This document shows, in pieces, positions 1-10,420 of a DNA stretch of 64,000 bases. Source of the DNA: Conus ventricosus (Eukaryota > Mollusca > Gastropoda > Neogastropoda > Conidae); the NCBI GenBank assembly GCA_018398815.1, contig CM031595.1, positions 132,660,584-132,724,583 on the forward strand. Reading direction: 5' to 3'. How positions within the stretch are numbered: the first letter of the stretch is position 1; the number at the start of each line of letters is the position of its first letter. The position numbers and the translations under genes were made by a program. The notes beneath the pieces are model-generated. The model was not told the origin of the DNA and searched no databases. It saw nothing but the letters and a program-made list of their open reading frames with translations.

Positions 1-200
1 ACTGTTCAGACGTCTATAGTCAACACAGAATCGATGCTCACCTGACTTTTTCCTCACTAAGACGATGGGTGCACTATACGTGATTTGGACGGTTCGATCA
101 CCCAAGGTCCAACATCTTTTCCACTCCTCCTCGATCACTCGTTTGGTGGCATACGGGATCGGGTTAGGGTTTCACATGTACGGGTTTTTGCGATGTTAAC
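1..200 (-). pseudogene. Reverse transcriptase, N-terminal (fingers) part, frameshifted, cut by window edge
   Basis: Minus-strand translation of 1-60 gives LVRKKSGEHRFCVDYRRLNS, the conserved block of Ty3-type RT in which the template-primer strand enters the fingers. Just upstream (61-120) GVIEPSKS and then YSAPIVLV are seen in different frames, so there is a single-base indel between them. At 121-180 the segment IPYATKRVIEEE fits the usual stretch before the first RT motif. The catalytic YxDD motif would lie outside the window. RT following INT on the same strand is the evidence for the unusual domain order. It is unlikely to be a separate element because the roughly 210 bp between INT and RT contains no LTR-like boundary that I can see. 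Confidence 0.75.
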
Positions 201-412
201 TCACCGTACATGTCTCTAGAGTTGTCCTGCCTGGTTTATCAGTCAGGGACGCCCTATACTGTTCTAGGAGCCCCCTAACTTCCTCCTGTCTCCTAGTCTA
301 GCCCTTCATACAGTGACACATCCCTGTATGACTCTTCTCCTGGAAACTCAGGCAACAAATCTCCCCTTTTCTGCTGGGTCTCCTTCACCTCCATCAATGA
401 TTGCTGCTGCGC

Positions 413-1490
413 CTATGTGCTGAGTCTCACGCTGAATATATTTGCGGAGCAAATTTGCATGGAAAGTTTTGATTTCCCATTCACATCAATTCGGTAGTCC
501 TGATCTACCTTTTCAAGGATGGTGAATGGTCCTTTCCAATGCATCAGCAGCTTGTTGTGATCCGTGGGAAGCAGTAACAGGACTTGATCTCCCACCTTGA
601 GGAATTGCTTCCTCACCTTCCTGTCATATTGCTTCTTCTGAATGACCCTAGCCTCCTGCAAACTCTCCCTTGCGACCTTACATGTCTCTCTAGCCTATTG
701 CGTAAGTCCACACATACTGATAAGTGGTTTGACCTCTTCTGACTCCTGTTCTCTGGACCACAGCTCTTGAGAATACACACTGGTCCGAACTGTCCGCCCA
801 TACAGCAGCTCAAACGGTGAAAAGCCTGTGCTCTCCTGAGGGGCTTCCCTGTAGGCGAACAGTGCCGCTGGAATGTAGCGGTCCCAATCTGCTGGCCTTT
901 CCTCACAGAGCTTCTTTAAGATGCCCTTCAGCCACCATTGAATTCTTTCCACCAAGCCATTGCATTGTGGATGGTATGGGGTAGTTGAGAAGCTGTGTGA
1001 TCCCTAGAGCCTGTTGACCTCCCTCATCTCGCCTGAGGTGAACTGTGACCCTCTGTCACTGAGTATTTGTGATGGCACACCACGCGAGAAAAGATGTCTA
1101 CCAGCCCTTCAGCGACCTGTTGCGTATCTACGCCTTTCAATGCAACTGCTTCTGGGTATCTGGTCGCGTAGTCCACGAGCGTCAACACATACCTGTGCCA
1201 CCTTTGGAACAGGGCGCGATTGGGCCAATCAGATCAACAGCCACCCTCCTGAATGGTGTGTCAATTAAAGGAGGCTGTTTAAGAGGAGCCTTCCTCTTCA
1301 CCCCTCTTGTGGCTGACCTTTGACACGTCACATGACATGCAGAAACGCTTGATGTCTGCTATTGCCCTGGCCAATGAAAATCATCAAAGATTCGGTCAGC
1401 CGTTTTGCTGGTGCCGAGATGACCCGCCATGAGCGACTCGTGACCCACTGACATGACAGTGTCACGATAACCTGCTGGTACCTCTAACTG
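413..1490 (-). pseudogene. Integrase of the Ty3-type element (zinc finger, DDE core, C-terminal module), frameshifted
   Basis: The enzyme inserts element cDNA into the host chromosome. On the minus strand, in order: the HHCC zinc-binding domain, with GHESLMAGHLGTSKTADRIF (about 1380-1450) followed by FCMSCD (about 1335-1350); the catalytic core with VAVDLIGPI (about 1228-1255, first Asp), LSDRGSQFTS (about 1040-1070, second Asp) and PYHPQCNGLVE (about 950-985, Glu); then FAYREAPQESTGFSPFELLYGR (split here as 695-955) typical of Ty3 integrases; then the C-terminal GPY/F-like module with LLMHWKGPFTILEKV (413-661). All three catalytic acidic residues are present, but they lie in different frames because of indels near 665-700 and 990-1020. 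The clear order places it immediately after protease and before RT. Confidence 0.85.
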
Positions 1491-1499
1491 AGTGGTCAC

Positions 1500-2010
1500 C
1501 TACCTGTCTTCCTTGGTGAACACTCGGTACAACAGCCCGCCTTTCACAAGAAATTCTGTCTCACCTCCTCTAACCACCTGTTTCTCTCCACCTCTTGCCA
1601 ACTCCCAAGGCTTCACGAGCGAAGGGTCTTGTTCCTGCGCTGCCCTAAACTCATCAGGCGACACATCTATGCCTGACTTCCTTGCTGGAACGACTAACGG
1701 TTTATCAACCTTTTCCTCCTTCTTGCTCCGTGTTTGAACTGCTGCCCCTGTAGCAGTCAACAACTCAGGATCCCTGGATCCTTGCACCTGGAATTTCCCA
1801 ATGATCAAATCATGAAGGGGTTTCTCCATCACCAGCGCAGACAACACGCCTGAGAAGTAAGGGGTACGTACTTCTATCTTAGCAACTGGGAACTCCCTCA
1901 CAGTGCCATCGATTAGAGTACAGGTCTGGATTTGCCCTGTCAATCCCCTTTCTCGGACCAGCGTTGTTCTCACCACACCGCATGAACAACCAGTGTCTCG
2001 TAAACACTTT
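1500..2010 (-). pseudogene. Aspartic protease plus linker of the Ty3-type element
   Basis: The protease would release mature Gag and Pol proteins. The active-site triplet DTG lies at 1990-1998 (context RDTGCSCGVV), in frame with an open stretch of about 158 codons ending near 1500. The second conserved retropepsin feature, the hydrophobic-Gly flap partner, appears as HDLIIGKF. After it comes a charged linker (ARKSGIDVSPDEFRAAQEQD) and then FLVKGGLLYRVF, which leads directly into the integrase zinc-finger domain. No RT or RNase H motif occurs between. Upstream of the DTG the frame is interrupted, and 2010-2146 is a degenerate connection to Gag. Confidence 0.75.
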
Positions 2011-2145
2011 CACCTCTGCTGGCCAATCCACCCTTCTTCCACTGGTAACGAACCACTCAGCTAGTGCCCTCCATCCCTGACACTGACTGCTGTCCATGCT
2101 AGCCATAGGCCGCACTCTACCTCTTCAGATTGGATCCCTTTTGGT

Positions 2146-3195
2146 TCACTGCAGGTCGTTTCCCCTGGCGACCCTTATCCACCTCTTGCAAGGCTGCTGC
2201 CTTCTGGAAACCTCACGCGACAATCCCTCGCCACCATGTCCCTTCTTGTGACAAATGAAACACCTATTGTCCCTTTGTCCTCCTTTCTGCCCCACCACTG
2301 GGTTTGCAGACTGTGCAGAAAACTCCCCTAGTCTCCTTGCACTCTTCTCACCTGTGCCTGGCACCTGTTTCTCCTGCACCTTAGTGCCCAAACGTGCCTC
2401 TCTATACACTCTGCTAACTTCAGCAACTCCCCTGCTGTCTCTGGCTGTCTCTCTTTCAAATGTATGTTAACTCAGGGCCGCAACCTGACAAAATCTGTTC
2501 CTTCATAACCAGCTCTTTCAATTCAGCGAACTCCTTGCTCGTACCACTCAACTTAACCATTTCTCAAAATAGTGATCCAAACGTGCACCAAACTGAGTGT
2601 ACGTTTCACCTGCTTGCAATCTAGCTGATCGAAATTTCTTTCTGAATCCTTCCTCTGTGAGGTCAAATCCCTTCATCAATGATTCTTCACAGCACCAAAA
2701 TCAGATTGGGTGTCTGCTGGCAATGCAGTGAAAATCTGTAATGCCTTACCCGTCAATAGCGCTGACAAAATGACTGCCCACTCTTCTGAAGGCCAACCCT
2801 GACTGGTGGCAAACGTTTCAAAACGACTGATGTATGCATCAATCGAATCTGTTCCTTCAGAGAATTTTGGCAACTTTGGTCGGGGGGCATAACTGCGCAC
2901 AGGGTTACTGGAAACTGAGCTGCCGTCATCGGTGGTCTCCCTCTGTATTTTCAGTCTTTCTACTCTAATTGAATCCTTAATCTTTCTGTTTCCTGCGTTT
3001 CCTGATCATTGTTAGCCTGAATCCTTAATCTTTCTGTTTCTTCCTTTTCTACTGCTACACGGCGTCTTTCCGCTCGTTCATCCCTTTCCATCTTTTGTTG
3101 GGTTCAACGAATGCTCGCAACTCTTCTCCCGAGTAGCCTAAATCACGAGCGACGCTCACGAGTTGTTCAATAGGGGTGTTCTTTTCTTCCGCCAT
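2146..3195 (-). pseudogene. Gag polyprotein remnant with CCHC zinc knuckle
   Basis: Gag would form the particle that packages element RNA. The likely start codon is at 3193-3195 (MAEEKNTPIEQLVSVARDLG follows), after an A-rich leader. A charged coiled-coil-like region rich in E, R and K follows in broken frames. At 2676-2900 the capsid-like core is recognisable (RPKLPKFSEGTDSIDAYISR, EEWAVILSALLTGKAL). The stretch near 2560-2650 carries the GETYTQFGA-type motif of the same core. A CCHC knuckle (CFICHKKGH, last Cys in a shifted frame) lies near 2210-2265. At least three frameshifts are present. Its position directly upstream of the protease agrees with a gag-pol arrangement. Confidence 0.8.
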
Positions 3196-3720
3196 TATAT
3201 CTTCTTTTTTTTAAAAGATTTATATTACTGCGACAGCCAAACTGGTGGTTACCGACACGAGTGACGTAATAGCACAATCCTATGAATGATAATATTAGCT
3301 TGGGACAAGTAGTTAGTTTTTATAAGACGCCCAGCGCCTGACCCAACTATGAGAGCGAATTATAGGCAATCTGTGCGAAATAAGTACTCTGGGGCTGAAA
3401 TGCCAAGCCTAGTGTTAACTATCTTGGAAGCAATGCCAAGCCTAGTATTTAACTATCTTGGGAACATACAGTAAGACAATACCTTGTCTTAGGATTACAA
3501 TACTTGAATCCACCCAGCTTCCTCTCTGAGAAGTTGAACAATTATAATAAATGGGCCAGAATATCCTGGCAAGCTCGCCAATAAATTGTCAACCTCGGGG
3601 ATGTCAGTGGAGGAAGGACTAGCGCACAGCCCAAACACACTCACAGCTTGCTTACAATCTCATTCATATATCATGCATTCGTCACATCAAACCACTAGTA
3701 AAGTCTAAACTTTACTACAC
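3196..3720 (-). other. Putative leader and 5' LTR of the Ty3-type element
   Basis: This non-coding stretch lies 5' of Gag on the minus strand, where the LTR and primer-binding site should be. Read on the minus strand it starts TGTAGTAAAG near 3720, contains a TATAAAA box near 3330, and holds a short tandem duplication of about 33 bp at 3400-3466 (unit beginning ATGCCAAGCCTAGT on the plus strand). I could not fix the LTR end or the tRNA primer-binding site, and no second LTR is available for comparison. Confidence 0.4.
3400..3466. repeat. Two-copy 33-bp direct repeat in the putative LTR
   Basis: Two adjacent copies beginning ATGCCAAGCCTAGT and ending AACTATCTTGG, with a few differences. Tandem duplications of this size are common in the U3 of LTR elements and may carry promoter sites. 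Confidence 0.75.
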
Positions 3721-3743
3721 ATGATCATAGAAAGAAACATCAA

Positions 3744-4272
3744 TGCTGGAATAGCTCAGTTGGTAGAGCGCCTGACTCGTAATCTTGGTGATCCTGGGGT
3801 TGCGGGTTCGAACCTCCGCCGGGGCGTTTCGGTACAGGGGGATTTTTCCCTCGGAGTTAACATTGGTTCTGACTCCATTTCCCATACAGTCCTTCGAATG
3901 AGACTATAAACCGAGGTTCCGTGTGTGAACGCATGCATAACATCTTGCACACACGTAAAATCCCATCACACTTTCGGAAGAGTAGGCCAGTTTGGCCGTT
4001 GGTATGGATGACACGTTACACATAGCATGCACCCTGCGTGAGAAATGGAAAGAATGAAGGAAGTAAGGAAATGAGCGTTCGATATTGAACGATACTGAAT
4101 GGATGACACGGAAACGACTGAATGAAGCGCCAGCTGGCAGCTCTTCAGTCGGCACTACCCAGGTAGGCAGCCCGCTGTGTAAACGAGTGTTGATTGTAAA
4201 GCGCTTAGAGCTCGGCCTCTAGCCGAGAATAGGCGCTATATAAGTATTCATTATTATTATTATTATTATAAT
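3744..4272 (+). mobile_element. tRNA-derived SINE, full-length copy
   Basis: The head is tRNA-like with an RNA polymerase III box A (TAGCTCAGTTGGTAGAGCG, 3752-3770) and box B (GGGTTCGAACC, 3804-3814). The loop reads CTCGTAA, so the ancestral anticodon was probably CGT (Thr-like). A body of about 380 bp follows, then a 3' part with GTAAAGCGCTTAGAGC and GGCGCTATATAAGTATT, and an (ATT)n tail. It does not fold as an intact tRNA (an insertion follows the anticodon arm), so it is a SINE and not a tRNA gene. Two further copies lie at 21115-21695 and 47671-47955. It would need a partner LINE for mobility; which one is not evident. Confidence 0.88.
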
Positions 4273-5527
4273 GCATATGGAATCAAACAATAATAAAACA
4301 TTCTCTCTTTCCTTGAACTTCACAAAACCATTTGTCTAAATCATCATTAACTAACACGGGTATAAATAGATTTCTACTTTACCTGGCAGGTGATCTTAAC
4401 TATTCACGAATCACTGTCTTTTCTTTTCCTTTTTTTTCTTTTCACTGTCACTTTCACAAGCACGACACAACTGCTGGCACTGGTCAGGTTGGACCGCCAG
4501 CATGGTCAGGTTGGATGCTGGCACTGGTCAGGTTAGACCGCTGGCGTTGGTCAGGTTGGACTGCCAATGAAAGTGGCGCTGGCCAAGTATGAGGTCGAAC
4601 CCCGGTTCAGATTGAACAGTGACTATTAGACATCGATCTGTTCTCCTTTCTTTCTTCCTGCATTAACGCATTGCACTCTCTCTCTCTCTCTTCTAGTCTG
4701 CTCTATCAAATGGACATGGTTGCTTTTCTTTTCTTTTTCTTTTTCTTTTTTTTTCTCTTCATCAGTTAGCAACTCTCTCTCCACATCTCTCTTTAGTCCT
4801 TCCTCTGCAGACTCTCTATGGTGCTAAATGCTACAACTCGGTTCTCCCCACCCCCCTCATCTCTCTGCCTTTCTCTCGAGCAGGCCTACTTTTCCGAACC
4901 TCTTCCTCTCTGTCTCTCTGTTCGTTCTCTCCGCTCCTCCCCGTTCTCTCACTCTCCAATCTTTCTTTTTGCCATTCCGATCTGTAAAAATGGGCGAGTA
5001 CCATTGGTCAGAATTTTTCCCGCCTCGAAAAAAGGTTGCCTCCCCTCTCATTTCATTGGATGTGAAAATCATGACAGTCACATCTACCTGCCTTGCTCTC
5101 TGTGGTGGTCAATGGTCATTTAGTTAATTAGCTAGATTTCCCCCCCACCACACACTACCTTCTCCCTCTCCCTTTCCGGCGACGTCGACTTAATTGTGGG
5201 CACTGGTCCTACAAATTGGCGGAGATTTCTGATCCAGGCGTCGAGACTCGTCTGACCAGACATCGAGGCGTCGGTCAGCTACTTAGTCTGTCTGGCTGGA
5301 CAGCCCGTCTCGTGGGAGCCTCTCCGCTATGCTTAATTGGCTGGACCCGACACATGAGGGCCGTCTACCTGGCGCCCGATATTTGAGTTGGAGCTTATGT
5401 CCAAACAACTGGCTGCGACGGACCACGACTTTGGTTGTTTATTTTTGTCCGTGACAGTTGGGGTGTCTATGTGTATTTGCGTGAGCGTGCGTCTGGTCTA
5501 TGTCTATATCTGTGTCTGTATCTGTGT
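4273..5527. other. Non-coding stretch with a short minisatellite and CT tracts
   Basis: No gene seen. At 4475-4570 there are about four degenerate copies of a 22-28 bp unit containing GGTCAGGTTGGA. CT-rich tracts occur at 4675-4700 and 4720-4760. The rest, including 5160-5400, looks unique, with no domain or splice pattern that I can support. Confidence 0.6.
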
Positions 5528-5855
5528 GTATGTGTGTGCGCGGGGGCGGGGGGGGAGAGAGGGGGAGAGAGGAGAGAGAGAGAGAGGAGGAAGAAGAGAG
5601 AGAGAGGAGAGCGTGCGAGTGAGTGAGTGAGTGAGTGAATAACCCTTTGATTTAGTTAGTCTGATTGACACATTGGCTTACATGTTTAGGGTTGGGCATC
5701 GTACCCATACATAGTTATAAAGTCAGAGAGAGAGAGAGCTTTGAGTATGTTATGTGTGTATATATATATATGTGGTGTGTGTGTGTGTGTGGTGCGCGCG
5801 CGCGCGCGCATAAAGTATATATGTTAATGTGTGTGTGCGCGCGCGCGCGCGGAAT
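5528..5855. repeat. GA microsatellite followed by GT and CG alternating tracts
   Basis: G/GA-rich tract at 5540-5640 with a (GAGT)n end, then GT at 5750-5790, (CG)n near 5793-5810 and again near 5836-5851. The alternating purine-pyrimidine CG blocks flanked by GT can form Z-DNA in principle. Confidence 0.9.
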
Positions 5856-7567
5856 TTGTCCTGAACCCCCACCCCCACCCCCCCCTCCCTTTTCCCATCT
5901 GAAGACTATAACGGAAGACCCAACCGGGCCTGCACGTGGCGCACGAAAAAAAGAAAAGAAAAAAAAAAGACGACCGTAATGGAGTCGTCCCTTGCAACAT
6001 TTTTATCGAACATATTATAGGGTATCCCAACCCTTCTTCATCATCCCACCACGACAAAAAGTTCTCCCCACGCAAATCAAAAACAGGGGCGGCAACTCCA
6101 GTTTCAGACAGAGATGTGCGTCGTGACGACTCGTTATAAAACGGGAATACAAGACCCCTCCCACATCTCCACCTCTCCTCCAGACCTCGGTGTCGGTGGT
6201 CTTTCGGAACAGACTACAAAAAATAAAAAAAAATCTTTTTTAAATTTAAGTCTTATGTGAGCAGCGTGCATTTTGCGCAGGTTAAAGAGCTTGTGGCAGT
6301 AAAGAAGTTATAGCTTTCAAAAATATCGTTGGAAATTCACTTTGACACGTAAACAAAACCATAAGCAAACAGTTTTAAAAAAAGTGGCATTAAACTATCG
6401 TGATGAGCTCTCCATGGGACACCACATATTCCATGCAGAGAAATTTGGTATGGTTATGAAACCCTACAGTATACGCATGCATGCACCGAGAAGAGAGAGG
6501 CAGGGAGAGAGAGAAACAGACAGATAGACAGAGATACACATTAAAGACAGACAGAAGGAGAAGAAGGAGAAGGAGAAGAGAGTGAAATAGGGATGGAAGG
6601 GGGAATGGGAAGGAGAAAAAAATGACAAGACGAGCAAATGGAGGGATGCAGAGACAAAGACAAATGCATATCTCTTCATGTTTGTACTGCTCGTTATGAT
6701 GTGGCTATTGGTTCTGACATTGTAACAAAAGGCAATAATGGACTCAGAGAAAGAGAGAGGAAATTTGGGGTAGACAGACAGACAGACAGACAGAAAATGA
6801 CATCATTCTTTTGTTTTACAGTGGTAGGAGATGTGAGAGAGATTGACCATTTATATGCTTGTGTTCCTACATTATTTCTGTTAACCCAGCAAAAATCTAC
6901 AAAACATGCATAAAATAATATACAAAATGGAATATTTATTGGATATTTTTTTTACTGATCTATATATAAATATGAAATGATTGGATTGGAATATTTGGAT
7001 ATAATGGAATTATTTGAATAAATCTATATTAATAAATTGAAAATATCGGTAATATTGTATGTGGATGGATATTAGATGCATCTATGTATTAATTTTATGA
7101 TTGATACCTAAAATATTTACTTAATTAAATAAGTGGATACGAGTTTTTGGCCTCAGACACACAACACGCACACACAAAACACACACACACAACACAACAC
7201 ACACACACACACTCACACTCACACACACACACAACACACACACTATTTCTAATCAAAAGAAATAAACAGAATTTTTTTTTAACCCTCAACGTCAAAAAAT
7301 AACGGTTAACACAGCAAGAGACTATCCAAAAAAAAGGAAAGACAATATAGAGAGGAGAGAGAGATGAGAGAGAGAGAGAGAGAGAGAGAGGATGAGAGAG
7401 AAGAGAGAGAGGAATTTATGAAACGGGCCGGAAAATTATTTAGGGGGCATTTAATGAGTAGCACTTAAACGGTCCTGTTTACAACACCGGAGACATCTAA
7501 AAAAAAATGTGTACCGGCAAAGCCCAAAACGATCTGTCGTACCACCTCTGCCCACATCACAGTTACA

Positions 7568-7599
<32 letters not shown>

Positions 7600-8415
7600 T
7601 CTCTCTCTCTCTCTACCCCCCTCTCTCTCTCTCTCGGTTCGATGTGTCCCCACTCTTCAGGGACAGACTTGGCATGTTAAATGATGTACAATGGTCCCTC
7701 TTTTCCTGTTGTCCTTCAGTGCCAGTTTACGCAGGATCAGACTTCGGCAGCGGTGGCACCATTCTTCACTCGCCAGACCATTCAAGTTGTCAGTCAGACT
7801 AAGGATGATTAAGGGTTCCCACGACGCCATCCTTTCCTCCTGTGTATCCCCGTCCTCAAGAGTCGGATGTCGGAGGAAGAAAAGAAAGTACCCAAAACCC
7901 CATCTAGACGTCATCTCAAATCCCATAATTACCACCAAACCTGCCGTTCCACCTAGCAACGCTTCACCCCCACTCCTCACCCACTACCCCCTCACCACCC
8001 CACCTCCATTCAACTAACACAGAAGAAAAAAGAAACACCCGAAGGTGCTGGGGAGGACCAGAGACGCACTTTCTTCACACCGCTTTTTGAGCAGTCTGTA
8101 CCCCCTTGAGGCCTGCCTGTAGTTGACGATGGGTACAGGCTAAAACAACAGCAACAATGAAACTATGATTAATGCACGGATAAAATAGTTTGATGAAAAG
8201 AACGGTCGGTCCAGGATTGACAGCCATGTAAATAGGATTTGTAGACGACAATCGCTGATCTTTGTCAATAGACAAAAGATTAATGGGATGAAGTGCATAC
8301 GGTTAAGACACTGTCACCCGAGCCGTTTTGAGTCCTGAGGACTTGCGAGGAGCGTGAACAGGAGCGAGTCTGATCGCATTAATAAAGTTAAGAACCAGTC
8401 TTCCGCAAACATGGA
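5856..8415. other. Non-coding, microsatellite-rich stretch
   Basis: No gene supported. Contents: A-rich and C-rich runs at 5866-5965; purine-rich GA tract 6485-6620 with (GACA)n at 6770-6795; a very AT-rich segment 6900-7140; CA array 7155-7245; GA array 7345-7410; CT array 7565-7637. The segment 7640-8400 appears unique. Short open frames here are compositional. Confidence 0.6.
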
Positions 8416-8491
8416 AGGTGTCTGGTTAGCTCAGTGGTGAGTGCACCGTGTTATAGTTAGATTTTTGAGGGTTTGATCCCGTTTGAGCCCA
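8416..8491 (+). other. Degenerate tRNA-like sequence (polymerase III box A/B pair)
   Basis: TTAGCTCAGTGGTGAGTGC resembles box A and GGTTTGATCCC, about 50 bp further on, resembles box B. The acceptor arm does not pair convincingly, so it is likely a tRNA pseudogene or a worn SINE head of another family than the one at 3744. Confidence 0.45.
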
Positions 8492-8699
8492 ACATGAATA
8501 TTACCGTTTGAACGTCCGGTCCTACTATTCCACTACCCCAGTTCTTCTCCCTCCACCACATCGCCGTCGTTCCAATCCCTTTCCTGTGTTCTATGTTGTG
8601 ATGGAGGTCGGTTGGTTTGGTTGTAGGTTAGGTTTGTTGTTGTTGTTTGGTCTGGAAAAAAGCAGCATAAATTTGATTGAAAAGTTATAAGAGAAATGA

Positions 8700-8809
8700 G
8701 AGAGAACCAGACACCCACACCACACACACACACCACACACACGCGCGCGCGCGGGGCGCGCGCGCGGCGTGTGTGTGCGCATGCGCGCCGCACTAACTCA
8801 GGCATACAC

Positions 8810-8850
<41 letters not shown>
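8700..8850. repeat. CA array with a central CG block
   Basis: CA repeats at 8713-8740, alternating CG at 8741-8768 interrupted by GGGG, a short GT block, then a long CA array 8812-8850. The CG core with GT on one side and CA on the other forms an imperfect inverted repeat. Confidence 0.9.
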
Positions 8851-8939
8851 CACACTTTGACTGGACGACACAACATGTTCGCATGCAGTTTAAAGACATA
8901 TAGATGTTTTGGAGTGCTGTATTATGGCCTCAAGAATCA

Positions 8940-9226
8940 AGTCATACCCACACCTACAGTACATCATGTCATACCACACCCTACAGTACATCAACGTCTT
9001 ACCACACCCTACAGTAAATTCAGTCATACCACCACCTCAGTACTCACGTATACACAACTACAGTAATAGTCATACCACACCTACAGTACATTCACGTCAT
9101 CCACACCCTACAGTACATCACCGTCATACCAACCTACAGTACATTACGTCATACCCACCCTACAGTACATCACGTTCATACCACACCTACAGTACATCAC
9201 GTCATACCACACCCTACAGTACATTT
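8940..9226 (+). repeat. Minisatellite, about 27-bp unit, 11 degenerate copies
   Basis: The unit begins GTCATACCACACC and continues with CTACAGTACATCAC. Eleven copies can be counted, with unit lengths of about 21 to 28 bp because of small indels. It sits inside block A copy 1; the other A copies have only one unit at this place, so the array expanded after block duplication or contracted elsewhere. Confidence 0.9.
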
Positions 9227-9660
9227 GGTACACGAAGGGTTTTTAAAAAATGGCTGGATGGAGAAGGAAGAAAGAGATGATCTTTGCAACACTTGTTTTA
9301 ATGAATCTATCAAGGGAAATGACTGGAAAACGTGGACATGGTGCCGGGGCACACGTCGATTCTTATATATAATGAGCGCTCCGTGGCTAGCTGATAGACA
9401 AGGGCCTTTGCTGGCGAAGACAGACACACTACGGGTTTTGTCGCGCAGACTGGTAGTATATTTACAACACTCAGGTGGTCACACAAAAACCACTGACCTC
9501 CATTCGGTGCCATGAAGAGTTTCTGTCCTGGAGTTCCATGGCAATCATTCTCTGATGACGGCATGTAAAGAATGTCTATGTTCCGTATATGAAAACCACA
9601 ACCACAGTTAATCTGTAATGAAAACTGAAATGTCCGTAATAAGAATGTTAGCTCTTTAAT

Positions 9661-9661
9661 T

Positions 9662-9709
<48 letters not shown>

Positions 9710-9905
9710 TCTCTCTCTCTCTCTCTACACACCACACACACACACACCACACACACACACACGCACGCGCACACACACACAACACACACACACACACACA
9801 GCACACACACACAACACATACAGAGAGAGAGAGAGAGAGAGATGTAGAGAGGAGAGAGAGAGATAGAAAGGATGGAGAGAGAGAGAAGAGAAGAGTGAGA
9901 GAGAC
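9661..9905. repeat. CT-CA-GA compound array with complementary arms
   Basis: CT at 9665-9726, CA with some CG at 9727-9820, GA at 9822-9905. The CT and GA arms are complementary, so the whole can form a hairpin with a CA loop. Confidence 0.9.
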
Positions 9906-10084
9906 TTTGATTAGAAACCAAAATGTTCGGCAGAAAATAAACAAACAAAACAAAAGAAAAAAAAATAAAGAAAAGAAAGAAAGAAAGATGGTTGCCGTTG
10001 TTTATGGCACGAGATTCGGACTCTACGACGCCACAGGTAACGTACGGTACCAGGGGGGTTAAAATCGGCTTAGGATATAGGGGA

Positions 10085-10092
10085 TGGTGGAT

Positions 10093-10159
<67 letters not shown>

Positions 10160-10420
10160 GAGATTGAGAGAGAGAGAGAGAGGAGAGAGAGATGGACAGC
10201 ACAAATGTTCGCAGAAATCAAACACAAGAAAGAAAATAAAGAAGAAAGATGGTTGCGTTGTATTATGCCTCGAGAAATCAAGTCCTACTACGCCCGTGCA
10301 GTACGTACGTTTACCAAGGGTTAAAACCGGTAGGAGAGAGAGAGAGAGAGGAGGGAGAGAGGAAGAGAGATACAGATGAGAGAGAAAGAACCAGACAGAC
10401 AGACAGAGAGACGAGAGAGT
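10085..10420. repeat. GA arrays flanking block A copy 3
   Basis: GA tracts at 10098-10195 and 10333-10420, the latter with GACA units near 10395-10410. Confidence 0.9.

Larger units (their letters stand above)
1..3720 (-). mobile_element. Ty3/Gypsy-type LTR retrotransposon, INT-before-RT (Gmr1-like) order, degenerate and truncated
   Basis: Reading the minus strand from 3720 to 1, I see a leader or LTR-like stretch, Gag with a CCHC knuckle, an aspartic protease with DTG, an integrase with zinc-binding and DDE motifs, and then the start of a reverse transcriptase that runs off the window edge. There is no RT or RNase H between protease and integrase, where ordinary Ty3/Gypsy elements carry them. 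Known Gmr1-like elements have the same INT-RT order, so I place it there by architecture. Several single-base frameshifts break the frame, so this copy looks dead or is poorly sequenced. The 3' LTR and the rest of RT/RNase H lie outside the window, so LTR identity and age cannot be judged. Confidence 0.8.

Noticed and set aside
1014..1323. Plus-strand open frames
   Set aside because: They are antisense to the integrase, whose motifs read clearly on the minus strand.
3744..3820. Functional tRNA gene
   Set aside because: The head has an insertion after the anticodon arm, continues into a SINE body and recurs twice in the window.
8940..9226. CRISPR-like array
   Set aside because: The units are contiguous degenerate repeats without unique spacers, in a eukaryotic repeat context. 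The same applies to 61286-63219.
9661..10281. 206-codon minus-strand Ser/Leu-rich frame
   Set aside because: Comes from GA/CT and CA arrays; no independent signal.
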